A stretch of 64,000 bases of DNA from Rotaria sp. Silwood1 (taxonomy: Eukaryota; Rotifera; Eurotatoria; Philodinida; Philodinidae): positions 521,115 to 585,114 of the forward strand of contig CAJNOP010000089.1 of the NCBI GenBank assembly GCA_905250075.1. The letters run 5' to 3'. Below, in pieces: positions 38,201-49,698 of the stretch. Within the stretch, counting starts at the first letter, position 1. Every line of letters starts with the position of its first letter. The notes under the pieces were generated by a model that saw nothing but the letters and a program-made list of their open reading frames with translations, did no database searches and was not told the DNA's origin. The position numbers were made by a program, and so were the translations under genes.

Positions 38201-41200
38201 GCATCTAAATAAACTACATCTTTGTATTCAGTTTTTGATATTGAATTAGAATAAAATATTGTCATAGTACTTGAAAAAATAACGCACTTCTTATTGAACG
38301 TTTTCTGTTGAAAGAAAAAACGAGCTCATAATTATTCATGGCACATATTCAGTCATTCGATTTTTTTCAGTTAAACACTGATCGAATCGAAATGAAATCT
38401 ATATGCATGACCGACTCGTCAAGCTCTATAAAATCATATAAATCAACGAGAAAAGAGTCCACTCAAATTTTACATTTTCCGCACACCTTACTTTAATATT
38501 ATGTAAATCTTTCTTGCTTTCAAGTGATCTTTCTCACAATGTTGCTAATCTTTATATAGATCATTTTTGAACTTTTCATATGGATTCAATAATAATTACA
38601 AAAGTCATGATCATGACACAACCTGAAATCGATGAAAATGAACATGCATTCGTCAGAACTAAAAGTACATTTGCTGTAATTGAAAACATTAGCAAAGATT
38701 CAAAAATAAATGTTTAACAAATTATCGAGAATAGCAACACTTGAAATTACTATACTATGAGAGCCTATCAAAAAAAAGCAGACCAAGAACTCCTACGTTC
38801 TTTCAAGTGAACTATTAAAAAATTCTTGACTATAATGATATACTAACAATTATTGATATGCTATTTCACCCACGTTAAATATACTACTATTCTAAACATG
38901 GCATTGATTTCTAAAGTATTGTCGAAAGAATCTATAATGTGTACAAAACTCGATCAATGAAAAACAATGCTTGTCTAGTTGTTCTCACTATATATTCAGT
39001 TTAATATACTCTTAACTACTATGCATAATGAATATAATAAACTTTCTCACTCTCTAATTATTAACAGGCTATCAATTACAACGAAAAATAATTTCCTACA
39101 TTCTTACATATATCCAAATTGCTTACTTTTTTTTCTAAATCTAAACTTTTACAAATAAGCTTGTTATTTCTTGTATCATATCTTATTGCGTTTCAGAAAG
39201 GAATTTTATATCTTCAAATTTTTAATAAATATAACAAAAAGAAAGATACACTGTAGAATATTGTCAACATATTTTATGTATAGACCTTTTGGAATAACAC
39301 TTCGTAATTTCAGAAAAGTGATAACGTGACACGTTTTGTCTTTTCGGGATTTAAGACTGTTGTTAGCGCAATTCTTTTAGGATTATAATATGAGAGACGA
39401 TGTAGCTCGTGTTGCTAATTACATGAAGATTGCTTTATTCTATCTATTTTGAGACATATTTCTTCATCATCTTTTTACTTAATTCTCTAGAAATTGAATA
39501 AGAAAATATTTTATATATTAGAACGAGACGTTATTAGTATAGGACCTTTAATAGCATGTCCACAAGTACAGATGAATTGGTATCGACCATGAAAAACCTA
39601 GATTCAACAGTTCTTTTAGATTTCGTTTCTTTCACTGTGCAGCATCATGAGTCTCTGCGTTGAAAGATAACAATACATATTTAATAACTCAAAACATAAT
39701 TTGTTGTAAAGTCTAAATTTTTAATAAATTGACTAGATGCCTCAAATTTTCATGGTTTTTGATAATGTTGTCAAGATTTATTTTCGTAAATATTTGTATG
39801 AATTTTTTTTTGCTCCATTCAAAACTGGATTGTTAGATTTTCTCATAAGCTCTGTTAAAAATGTTACTCTGATAAGCGGCAGATATATCTGCTACTTGCT
39901 TTAATTCATTATCACATTATGTGTTTTGTTGAGAGTAAATTGTTTACCTCTTGAAGTAAATATAATAAGGAACTTTTTCCCCTGTGGAAGAGTGCATTGC
40001 AATACCTTTGGCTTTATATATTCTATTTTTCAAGAAGATTGAGAAAGTATGACATTTGAAAGGTCACAGAAGAAATGAGATATGATTGATCATAGAAAGT
40101 ATTTACTTATTATATATACCTTCACAAGGTATATAATTCAGTGTGATTAAATATTTGCTGCAATAATGAAATAGAGCAAATAGTAGAAAAAAAAATCTAT
40201 GTAGTCTGTCAGAGTAATATTTCTTTCATGAACATATATAAAAACATAAATTTTATTTTGTTTCTTTTATGAAGAACGAAGGTTTTTTTTTCTAATATTG
40301 ACAACAAAGTCTTTTTTTTAATAAAATTTTTTCTATTATAGTCATCATCTTCTTCATATTGTTTTATAAGGGTATAATTTACATATGTTGTATTGATGAG
40401 ATGAATAAACAATATCAAAACAAGGATACTTTCAATATGGTTCATAGAATAATGCTTACTATTATACTTCAATCCAATAGTAATAGTCTATGTTCATGTA
40501 CACAATTATTTGAATCATGCATGACATGAATAAAATGTAAAACGTTATAGAATACATTGCAAAAAAAATCTATGTCATGATGACTACACTTATGAGGTCT
40601 CTTGTGTTTTTCTGTTGTCTGTTAATTCCCTTGTATTCTTATTTTATCCTTCATATTTAATGATGAAGTTACAAATAGAAAAAAAAAAAAGAAAGAATAA
40701 ATTAATTAGTTGTTAAGCTGGTAGACAATTTTAATTAACTTGAAATTTTCTAATGAGATATTAAAGTATAGACAATTAAAATGATTGTCGGTTTTACATA
40801 TTTAATTGAATAACGTATATAATTAATAAGACACGAATATGGTATTAAATGTCTTCCTTTTTTTTTATCTTAATTTATTTTACCAATTAAAATCAAAATG
40901 TAGTCAATTTTATATAAAGGTGTATAAATATTAATCAAATATGTTAATGGAAGTTGTTGCTTTTGATAAGAACATTCATTTGTTGCAGTGATACAAAACA
41001 GTTCTTGAACAATTCAATAAATTTTTACATGTAATACAAAACACTAAACATATCTATGTCAGAAAAATATTTCATTTTCGGTTTATTCTCGTGGTTTGAG
41101 TATATGCATAAGTTCGATTTTGTCAAAAACAAGTTATTGATAATTGTGGCAATGAATAACATAAAGATGTTTCTATAAAAATCTCTTATTATCGGTTACC

Positions 41201-41500
41201 CAAATACAGAATCAATGCTTGTTTTTATGCATAAGTTACCATCATATTCAAGAACATTTCAAGAAAAGTCATGACTTTTCATGTTTGATTTTTGGGTTGA
41301 ATTTGTCTATGTTCTCTGCAGAAATAACAAGCTACTATTATACTTCTGTACACAAAGAAAAGAAACAAAATTACATTCGTTTTATTCGTGCTCCATGCTG
41401 TTATAGATCAATATAAACGAATAAAAGTCACTACTTGATCAAACGACACTATCAAATATTAAATTATAACGAATATCTTTTATTTGTACTAAAGATAAAG
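35229..41500. other. 6.3 kb AT-rich intergenic region
   Basis: Apart from the foldback at 35337, I see no exon chain, RNA gene or long repeat. A minus-strand frame at 40472-40209 has a hydrophobic start, but its composition is simply AT-rich and it is not supported as a gene. Confidence 0.5.
35337..35399. repeat. GT-rich foldback element with 12 bp perfect stem
   Basis: GGGTGTAGATGT at 35337-35348 is perfectly complementary to ACATCTACACCC at 35388-35399. The 39-base loop includes GGATATTTATACCAGTATATG. It is the cleanest copy of the GGTGTAGATGTGGATA family and lies about 110 bases after the nuclear receptor's stop, so it is probably in that gene's 3' flank. Confidence 0.65.
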
Positions 41501-42259
41501 ATGTTAATAACAAGCAAAGATGAAGAAGAAACTGAAACAAAAGATAAACGATTTGAAAATGCTCATGACACAATGATGATTCTTGCATGAATGGTCTTCG
41601 CTTCGACAGCTATTCTATTTGCACGTTATCGTCGTACGATACGTTTTGGTTCAAAAGACAAACTATTACGCGAAAAGAATTGATTTCAAATCCATCGTTT
41701 AATGGCTTTTTTGACTACGATGGTTATTTTGCTTGGTTTCTTTCTCATATTGGTTCAAGCACAAGGCAAATGGGTAAGCAATGACGAAGGTCTTGTGTTT
41801 GCCCATTCTTTTCTTGGTGACATTGTTGTTGCCTGTGCACTTGTGCAAGCATGGATGGCACTTTTTTGTCGTCATCCAGACGGTGCATTTCATTATATTT
41901 TCAATTGGCTTCATCGCTTGACAGGAGTATTGGCTTTTTTTCTTTCGATTTCAACTATCTTTCTTATTGCAGTAGAAATGGATGAGAGTCGAACTGGCAT
42001 GATCATTATTCTTTCAATTTGGTCTGGTTGGGTTGTTTTGATTGTCATTGTTTTAGAAATCATTCAATTTCTTCTTCGAAAATCATCCTCAACGATAATT
42101 AATACGTGAAATGAAACTGAACCATCGGATATCAATGACAAAAAAGTTAATGCTAGTGTTAAAACACGTTGGAATAATTGTATATTAATTTTATTTTTAC
42201 TGCATATTATTGTGACTATCGCATTGGCTATTCCATTTATTGTTCTTATCTGGAAATAG
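41501..42259 (+). pseudogene. Cytochrome b561 / FRRS1-like frame with three in-frame TGA
   Basis: One frame runs from ATG (41501) to TAG (42257-42259), 252 codons, broken only by TGA at codons 30 (41588), 61 (41681) and 203 (42107). The readable protein matches the membrane part of ferric-chelate reductase 1: ENAHDTMMILA*M, then N*FQIHRLMAFL, FAHSFLGDIVV, FCRHPDG and FNWLHRLTGVLAFF, with the histidines expected to hold the two b-type haems, and a last helix before the TAG. At the first two TGAs a Trp would fit well (LAWM, NWFQIHR). The Reeler and DOMON domains of full-length FRRS1 are absent and there is no intron. Simplest reading: a decayed, possibly truncated copy. Other genes here end in TGA, and this frame also uses TGG, so TGA is not a general Trp codon. 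Confidence 0.7.
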
Positions 42260-43746
42260 ACATATATTGTATTATCTTTCAATCCGATACGATTACGAGA
42301 GAGAGAATGATGAAACTTTTCCAAAATTAAATTGATATCTTCTTTAAGAGGAACTGTCTATTTGAATAATTTATATACTTATATTTAACATTCATTATTC
42401 AAAATATAACAACGATTTGAAATTAAAAAAAAAGTTTGAATGAATATTTTTTTTCGTACAAAATCTATTTCGTATCTCGTAAATTTTAATATCATTCAAC
42501 ATGAGTGCAAGATTGTACAGTTGTGAAAATTTTCAGTCTACGATTAATAGTTTGAGCCGGACAAATGTACAAGAAGAACATATTGTTATCCTCATGCATC
42601 TTGAACGAGATAAAGAGAGTATGACAAATCAGAAGAAAACCGTTAATCAAAACACATCCGTATGTGTTCGTAATGAAACCTGTTTGTGTGATATTTTATG
42701 CATCGACTTCAATGAAAGAATATATTTCACCGTTGTACTTAAAATTGTCGACAAATAGTGAAAACATTGGGTGGCAGCATGTACAAGTATAGAATCAAAA
42801 TCCCAGTAGGTCATTGCCGATTAATGACTTTCGTTTGCTATTACAATAGCATAAAGTAGTTAGTTTAACCAATTAGTGTTTAAACGATATGCAATGTATC
42901 TGATAAAGTATGAGAAATTTGTCAAGAAAAAAACATCATCAACAACAAAGAGAATAAATTTGCATTATAAAATTGCAAAATTTTTCACGCAATATATATC
43001 GTTCTCATTCATCATTATCTTAAAGAAGAAAAATCTATGGTATGATTCATATCGACTATGCACGTCTGGATTTATTCCATCTAATCTTTAGTTGTTCAAT
43101 TATCTGCAATGTAGTCTTGATAATATCCAAGTGCTACAAGTTTAGCTAAAGTAATAACAACAGAGATCGATTCATCACATGTTCAGGAAAACTAAAAGGC
43201 ATTCTAGAAAGGGATTTGAAGGGTAATACTTTGTGTTGAACATCATGCATACTACTTCGAACATTTACTATAAAGAAATTGCCAAAATATTTCTTCTATG
43301 AATAAATATTCGAATGTGCATCAATTTTTTGACTATCATATATGTATATATAGTCAAAAACTCATTGAAATCGGAAGGCAAAGAGGTTCATTCGTAAGTG
43401 CTATTTTAACGTAGTAGTGATATTATGTAGGTACATGAAAATGTATGAAGTTTATCGTAACCTCTTTAAAATATAAATTAATGATGTATGTAGTCGCTAT
43501 TGACATCATGTATCTAATTCAATTTGGTCGAGTAGATAATACATTGAAACAACTATTGTGAAGTTATTTTTGTTTTTTCTAGTGTTTACTTCAGACTTGA
43601 ACCATCAGAGTTAGAATATGAAAAACATTATTCAAATTATGAAAAAATTCTTTATTCAGTATAATAGAAAGATGATAACCACACCCAATAGAATGCTCTT
43701 AGAATAATAAACTAATATTGTATCAACATTATTATTAGTATGTTTT
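42260..43746. other. Intergenic, with one small hairpin
   Basis: An 85-codon ATG frame at 42501-42758 has cysteines, but I see no family likeness and do not call it. A short palindrome lies at 43326-43360. Otherwise nothing. Confidence 0.45.
43326..43360. repeat. Short palindrome
   Basis: TTTTTGACTAT at 43326-43336 pairs with ATAGTCAAAAA at 43350-43360 over an AT-rich centre that can extend the stem. It may simply be AT-rich chance, or lie in a 3' flank of the convergent genes. Confidence 0.4.
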
Positions 43747-45573
43747 TTATAGAGAAGAACTATTGGATGATAGTTGGCCATTTGACACTTCATTGACTGA
43801 CCTTTGATTAGTTAAATCTGGTATTTCCTACAAAAGAAAATTAGAAGAAATTATGTTTTCCTTCCATCTCTCTCTTACCTTTTCATTAATAATTGGATCA
43901 ATTTTAAAATTATCACTATATCTCGATATGCGCAACATGTTGATCAATTCAGCATTAAAATATTGAGGTTGATCATGAAGCTAAACGAATTCCATATTCA
44001 TAAAAACAACTATTACAATGAAAAACTATACTTTTAATGTAATTGATTGATCGAATTGAAATTCATTTTCACAATAAGTCATTGGTGTTACATAAGTTAC
44101 CAAAGCACCATATTTATTATCAAATATGGTAGAATCTTCATCTGATTTATTCTTAAACAAACGATAAGTACACGAGGCATATTTGATATCGCGTAAAAAG
44201 ATATATTTTACTAATCAATAGAAAAAAATCTAACTAGATAAATCTAACCGACTAATTTTTTCAAGTCTTCGTTAATCACTTTGATTGGACTTTTTCTTAT
44301 CAAACACGGTTTTGTAAAACCAGTATCAAGTGCTATTGCAATCAAATCACTTTCTACCAAAGCACCACTTAATCCTCCACTTAGTTTATATACAAAAGTG
44401 GAAAGTGATTTTAGTTTTTCCCATTATAAAAAAAATGAAATTATTTCAATATATCGATCGATCACAAAAAATGAACGCAAAATACTCTTACCCCAAAGAA
44501 TTTTATTGCTATGTAATTCTTTCGGAATCGGTCGATCAGCATACATATCACTGAAGTAAAATTCACCTCCAGGCTATAAATTAAAAAACATCCAACGTAA
44601 AAGATTTATTAGGCGATTTAAACAAAATATAATACCATATTTTTTTCTGAGAAATAAGTCAAAACAGAAAAAAAAGAACTTTACACTCCGAAGTATGAGT
44701 GAAATATTGTATTTCGAAGTACTGAAGTCTCATTTTTTTTCTCTCTGGCTTAACCTCAGTGCATATGTCAACTTACTTTTAACATTTCATATACTTGTTG
44801 TAAAACTTTCTTCTTATCAGGAGTTAAATTAACAACACAATTTGATCTAAAACAATAATGATACAGATCAAACTTTAAAGAAAAAGAAACGAAAAACAAA
44901 GTATACATACACAATAACATCAAATGAATTAGTTTTCATTCCAGAATCATCAGTAAGCTGTTCAATTTTACCCAAACGAAATTCAACATTGGCTTTTTCA
45001 AAACCAAATGCTTTTGTATGATAATCAATAAAACGATTAGCAACATCAAGCTAAATTAGAAAGAAAAAGAAGAAGAATAATTCATTTGATGTTGATCAAT
45101 ATAAAATTTGATATACTTGTTCTTTAGTCATATCAACACCAACAACATATCCTTGAGCTCCAACAAGACTTGATAAAATATAAACATCACGACCTGCTCC
45201 AGATCCAAGATCTAATACACGACAACCTTCAAGTTTTGGTGGGAAGACTAAACCACATCCATAATATCTATGAAGAAATAAAAATCTTCTTTTAATATTT
45301 TGCTATAGACTAGAAAATTATTGAAATGAAATTTTAGCTATTTTGATACTGTATTATTGTCTTTTAAATGTATTTAAAATACTTTGTTTTAACGTATCTA
45401 TTTTCCTCAATGGAAACTCACTTTGCTACAACCTCTGGATGAATCTTTTTTAGAATATCTTTGATAAAAGAAGGTACATCAGCCTTTGAACAACAAACAT
45501 CTGTTTTTGAATCAGTTGATTTTTGTAGTTCTACACCATAATAATTCTGGACGTTTTCATGTATATTTGCCAT
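43747..45573 (-). CDS. Diverged arsenite methyltransferase paralogue, 360 aa
   Basis: Nine exons (45573-45422, 45267-45117, 45050-44911, 44846-44777, 44573-44492, 44374-44249, 44210-44032, 43980-43879, 43827-43747). SAM motif LDLGSGAGRD at 69-78 and the cysteines in YYGCGLV (55) and SNCVVNL (151) are kept. The third arsenic-binding Cys, expected in WGECLSGA, is lost: here it reads WGGLSGA, one residue shorter, with a shifted acceptor in exon 6. The C-terminal cysteine cluster of the other copy is replaced by SSNSSSL. The exon 7 acceptor is also damaged: where the partner has ATAG|GTGATATC this gene has TTACGCGATATC, and an AG 22 bases upstream restores the frame, adding about seven residues but leaving a 38 bp intron. 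Classic As(III) methylation is therefore doubtful; it may act differently, be weak, or be decaying. Confidence 0.8.
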
Positions 45574-47122
45574 GATGATATAAATTGTTCTGAGAAAAGA
45601 TGTGGCATACTCGTTCTTTTATACTTTTGTAACCATGATGAATGAAACACGATATGACCAACAAATCTTTATTCTATTTGCTCGATCATATTAGATAAGA
45701 GTGAGTCAATAATTCAAATGCATACTATGTCTATTTTTTCCACAACAAGCAATTGCCGTTAGCTGCTGATTAATTTTTGACAAAAACTAATATCTTATTT
45801 TTCTGACTTTTATCAGAGGTCATGCATAAAGGATATCCAGTTGAAGCGGATCAAACACTTCCGAACATCTCAACACTTCCTATAAATATTTTCCTTTTTT
45901 TTTTCATAAAATTTTCGACAAAACAAAAAACAGTTGAATATGAAAATGACGTTGAACAACTGAAGATTGTGCTGCATAAACAGATAGTTATTTTATCAAG
46001 CAGTTAGATGAGATTTTTGAGTGCCATTGATATTTAACTTCATTTTTTTTTTACTTTTTTTGTGCATATCAAGATACAATGTATTTAAAAAACAAGAACT
46101 CAGCTATGGATTATAATTTAATTTATTGTCTGTTAGTTTTCTTACTGAACATTCACGCGAGAACGAGCAAATATATGACATTGAACAAATCGAGACAGAA
46201 AACAAGATAAAAAAATACGATTTTTACATTAATGGCCTCTATGGATGACTCCTAAACAGAGACGTTATTTAAAAAATGAATTGAAAGTTTCTTATAGAAT
46301 GCAAATAGTAACATTTCAACAAAAAAAAAACACTAAAAAATACGACTATAGGAAACCGTTAGTGTTGGCCTTAGGAAAAAACATTTCAGGTGTTAATTTT
46401 ATTATGTCAAATCTATATAAAATTCATCTGAAGTTTTTCACGATGTCATAAGTTTAATATATAAAGAACAAAGTTCTTTTGAATTTCATTATCGTAAGTA
46501 GCACTGGCATTGCTACAATGCATTTATGTGAAATTTAAGAATCAGATAGTTCATATTCTTTTGCATGAGAATTTGTCAACAATACTTATGTACATTTCAT
46601 AGTCATCAGAATAAAAATCATGAAGTAGTTTCATTAGCTATTTTAGATTTTAAGAGTTGTTTCATCTATATTTACGATTAGATATGATCAATGGATGTTG
46701 AAGAACCCTATAACGAAATGAAATAAACCTTTACCCATACAAGAGAATGTTCAACAATTATTAATACTAATTCGTCATTATAATAATTCAAATGCTTGTT
46801 TTTCAATCTAAATTATGTTCAACTCGAACAACATATAGATATCAGTAGATCATCTTTATCGTTTTCGTCTTTCTGATCATATGTGGTGCATTAGGTGGCG
46901 CTTCTATAATCATTGATGGTAAATAAATGATTGGCATTTTTTTTGCTTCGTCACGCACAACACGAAGTATCTAGAGCATTTTCATTGACCAATCAGAAGC
47001 CGACAAATGATAAAAAAGCATGTCAAGTCATATTTGACTCAAAAAAAAACATTCGAGGTACATAAAAACAGTATTCTGTCTTATCTTTTTGCATATTCAC
47101 TAGCAAAGGAACGCAAATCGTC
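45574..47122. promoter_or_regulatory. Shared intergenic region between divergent AS3MT genes
   Basis: The 1.55 kb between the two start codons must hold both promoters. Near the plus gene, about 130 bases before its ATG, is a CCAAT box (GACCAATCAGAAG, CCAAT at 46989-46993), and an inverted one (TGATTGGC) at about 46928-46935, a usual NF-Y type pair. I see no similar pair beside the minus start, so the two copies are probably not controlled alike. Short open frames inside are not supported. Confidence 0.4.
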
Positions 47123-49698
47123 ATGACGAATGTACATGAAGACGTGCAAAATTATTATGGACAACAACTACAGCAAACAACTGATTTAAAAACCGATGCT
47201 TGTTGTTCAAAGGCTGATGTACCTTCTTTTATCAAAGATATTTTAAAAAAGATTCATCCAGAGGTTGTAGCAAAGTGAGTTTCCATTGAGGAAAATAGAT
47301 ACGTTAAAACAAAGTATTTTAAATACATTTGAAAGACAATAATACAGTATCAAAATAGCTAAAATTTCATTTCAATAATTTTCTAGTCTATAGCAAAATA
47401 TTAAAAGAAGATTTTTATTTTTTTCATAGATATTATGGATGTGGTTTAGTCTTCCCACCAAAACTTGAAGGTTGTCGTGTATTAGATCTTGGTTCTGGAG
47501 CAGGTCGTGATGTTTATATTTTATCAAGTCTTGTTGGAGCTCAAGGATATGTTGTTGGTGTTGATATGACTAAAGAACAAGTATATCAAATTTTGTATTA
47601 ATCAACATCAAATGAATTATTCTTCTTTTTCTTTCTACTTTAGCTTGATGTTGCTAATCGTTTTATTGATTATCATACAAAAGCATTTGGTTTTGAAAAA
47701 GCCAATGTTGAATTTCGTTTGGGTAAAATTGAACAGCTTACTAATGATTCTGGAATGAAAACTAATTCATTTGATGTTATTGTGTATGTATACTTTGTTT
47801 CTCGTTTCTTTTTCTTTTTCTTTAAAGTTTGATCTGTATCATTGTTGTTTTAGATCAAATTGTGTTGTTAATTTAAGTCCTGATAAGAAGAAAGTTTTAC
47901 AACAAGTATATGAAATGTTAAAAGTAAGTTGATTGATGGAGAGAGATAAAGTATTCTCGTTTTTGTTCCGATTTATTTCTTTGTAACAGACAATAATATT
48001 CAAGTTACGCGAAGGAAATAATAAATCGATTTTGAGTTCAAACTATGTGCATTATATAAAATCAAATTAGCTATGAATACCTGGAAAAGAGTTTGCGCTC
48101 TGAGCTTATTGCTGTTGAAGATACTGTAATTTTATGGTAGTTTTTAAATGAATGTCGTGGTCTAGAAAACATGATTGTTGAATTTCGGCATAAAAATTTG
48201 CATAGAGACAGATCTTCATAAGAATCAGTTGTCGTGGATGTTTGCATCTTGTCGCTATTTCCATCATAAGATAGATGTATGATAATAGCATGTCTTCTGT
48301 ATTGCTCATATAAACAGGCAGGTTTCATGCTCTTATCTCAGGATAGGAGCAAATTAAATGATGTAAAACTTTTAGAATAAATTAATGTTGCTACGGCCTC
48401 TCTCTATGAAAAGTTTTAAGTCAAATACTTCTCATGAATTATTATTTGAAAATCGAGTTCTTTCGAACAATGATATGTAGTTTTACAATTGCAAAGGCGA
48501 TTATTCTTGAGTCGAAGCGAGTTCTTTTATTCGCCGGATCAGGTGAGCATCATTAGTCTTTACTTTGACATTATATTATGAGATCATGGGTTTTGATTTG
48601 CATTCAGAGTTCCTTATTCGTATTGTTAAAGTCTGCTACAGATGGAAAGGCATAGTAAAAGCTGTAAGTTTCTATCTTTTATCGATAAGACATTACAGGA
48701 GAGAGTAAACGATTAATCAAGCATATATAATAAAAATTTCTTTTTGTTTATAGCCTGGAGGTGAATTTTACTTCAGTGATGTTTATGCTGATCGACCGGT
48801 ACCGGAAGATTTACGGCAAAATAAGATTCTCTGGGGTAAGAATCTATAAAAATATTTTATTTTTGTAATATTTCACGTTTCTACGAAAATAGAATTTTTC
48901 ATATTTTCATATATTATTATTGGATAAAATGGTCAATGTATAAAATTTCAAACTAGAGAAATCTTCTTTCTATGAGTTTTTTATATCTTTTAAATACTCA
49001 TTACATACAATGTTCATTTGTCCATTTAATGTTAAATATTTACTATAGGCGAATGTCTAAGTGGTGCTATCTGTGAAAGTGATTTGATTTCGGGTGCACT
49101 TGCAGTTGGTTTCACACGACCAATATTGGTGGCAACAGATCCGATTGGTATCAACAATGTAGAATTACAAAAATTACTCGGTTCGATTTTTCTTGTTTAT
49201 TCATTTTTCATTCAATGAATGAATTATACATTCGTATAGGTGATATCAAATTCACATCATGTACTTATCGTTTATTCAAGAGTAAATCTATTGACGAGTC
49301 AACAAAGTCCGATGATAAGCTTGGTGCTTTGGTAACTTATCAAACATCAATTGTTCATTATGAAAATGAATTTCAATTTAATGAGTCAATTACATTCAAG
49401 GTATAGTTTTGATCATTGTATGTATTCAATTACGATGTTTATTATTTAGCTTCATGGTGAACCACAATATCTTAATGCAGAATTGGTTAAAATGTTACGC
49501 ATGTCAAGATATAGTGATAATTTTAAATTTGAACCAATTACTGATGAAAAGGTATAAGAATGTGAGAGAAAAATTTATTTATTGTAATTTTTTCTTTTTT
49601 TCTAGCAAATTCCAAATACAACCAATCAAGTATCCAATCAACAAAAATCAAATGATCAATCATCATCTAGTTGTTGTTGTCGTCCAGGAACATGTTAA
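47123..49698 (+). CDS. AS3MT: Arsenite S-adenosylmethionine methyltransferase, 360 aa
   Basis: Nine exons (47123-47274, 47430-47580, 47644-47783, 47854-47923, 48754-48835, 49049-49180, 49240-49400, 49450-49551, 49606-49698) close into 361 codons. The enzyme methylates trivalent arsenic with SAM as donor in the cytosol. Visible marks: VQNYYG and DLKTDACC at the N-terminus (Cys 27/28), YYGCGLV (Cys 55), SAM motif LDLGSGAGRD (69-78), SNCVVNL (Cys 151), WGECLSGA (Cys 201), and a C-terminal CCCRPGTC cluster. Cys 55, 151 and 201 match the three arsenic ligands known in human AS3MT and algal ArsM. Length is close to human AS3MT (375). Intron 4 is unusually long (830 bp against 203 bp in the partner). 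It lies head to head with a diverged copy. Confidence 0.93.
47924..48753 (+). other. Expanded intron 4 of the AS3MT gene
   Basis: Intron 4 is about 630 bp longer than in the inverted paralogue and shares only the first 8 bases (GTAAGTTG) and a similar end. No open frame, clear terminal repeats or target-site duplication could be seen, so the cause (insertion here or deletion in the other copy) is open. Confidence 0.5.

Noticed and set aside
40209-40472. Minus frame with hydrophobic N-terminus (possible secreted protein)
   Set aside because: AT-rich composition gives Ile/Leu/Phe/Lys runs; there is no conserved pattern and no splice partner.
42501-42758. 85-codon frame with several Cys after the b561 pseudogene
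   Set aside because: No family pattern; it is not in frame with the pseudogene and has no splice support.
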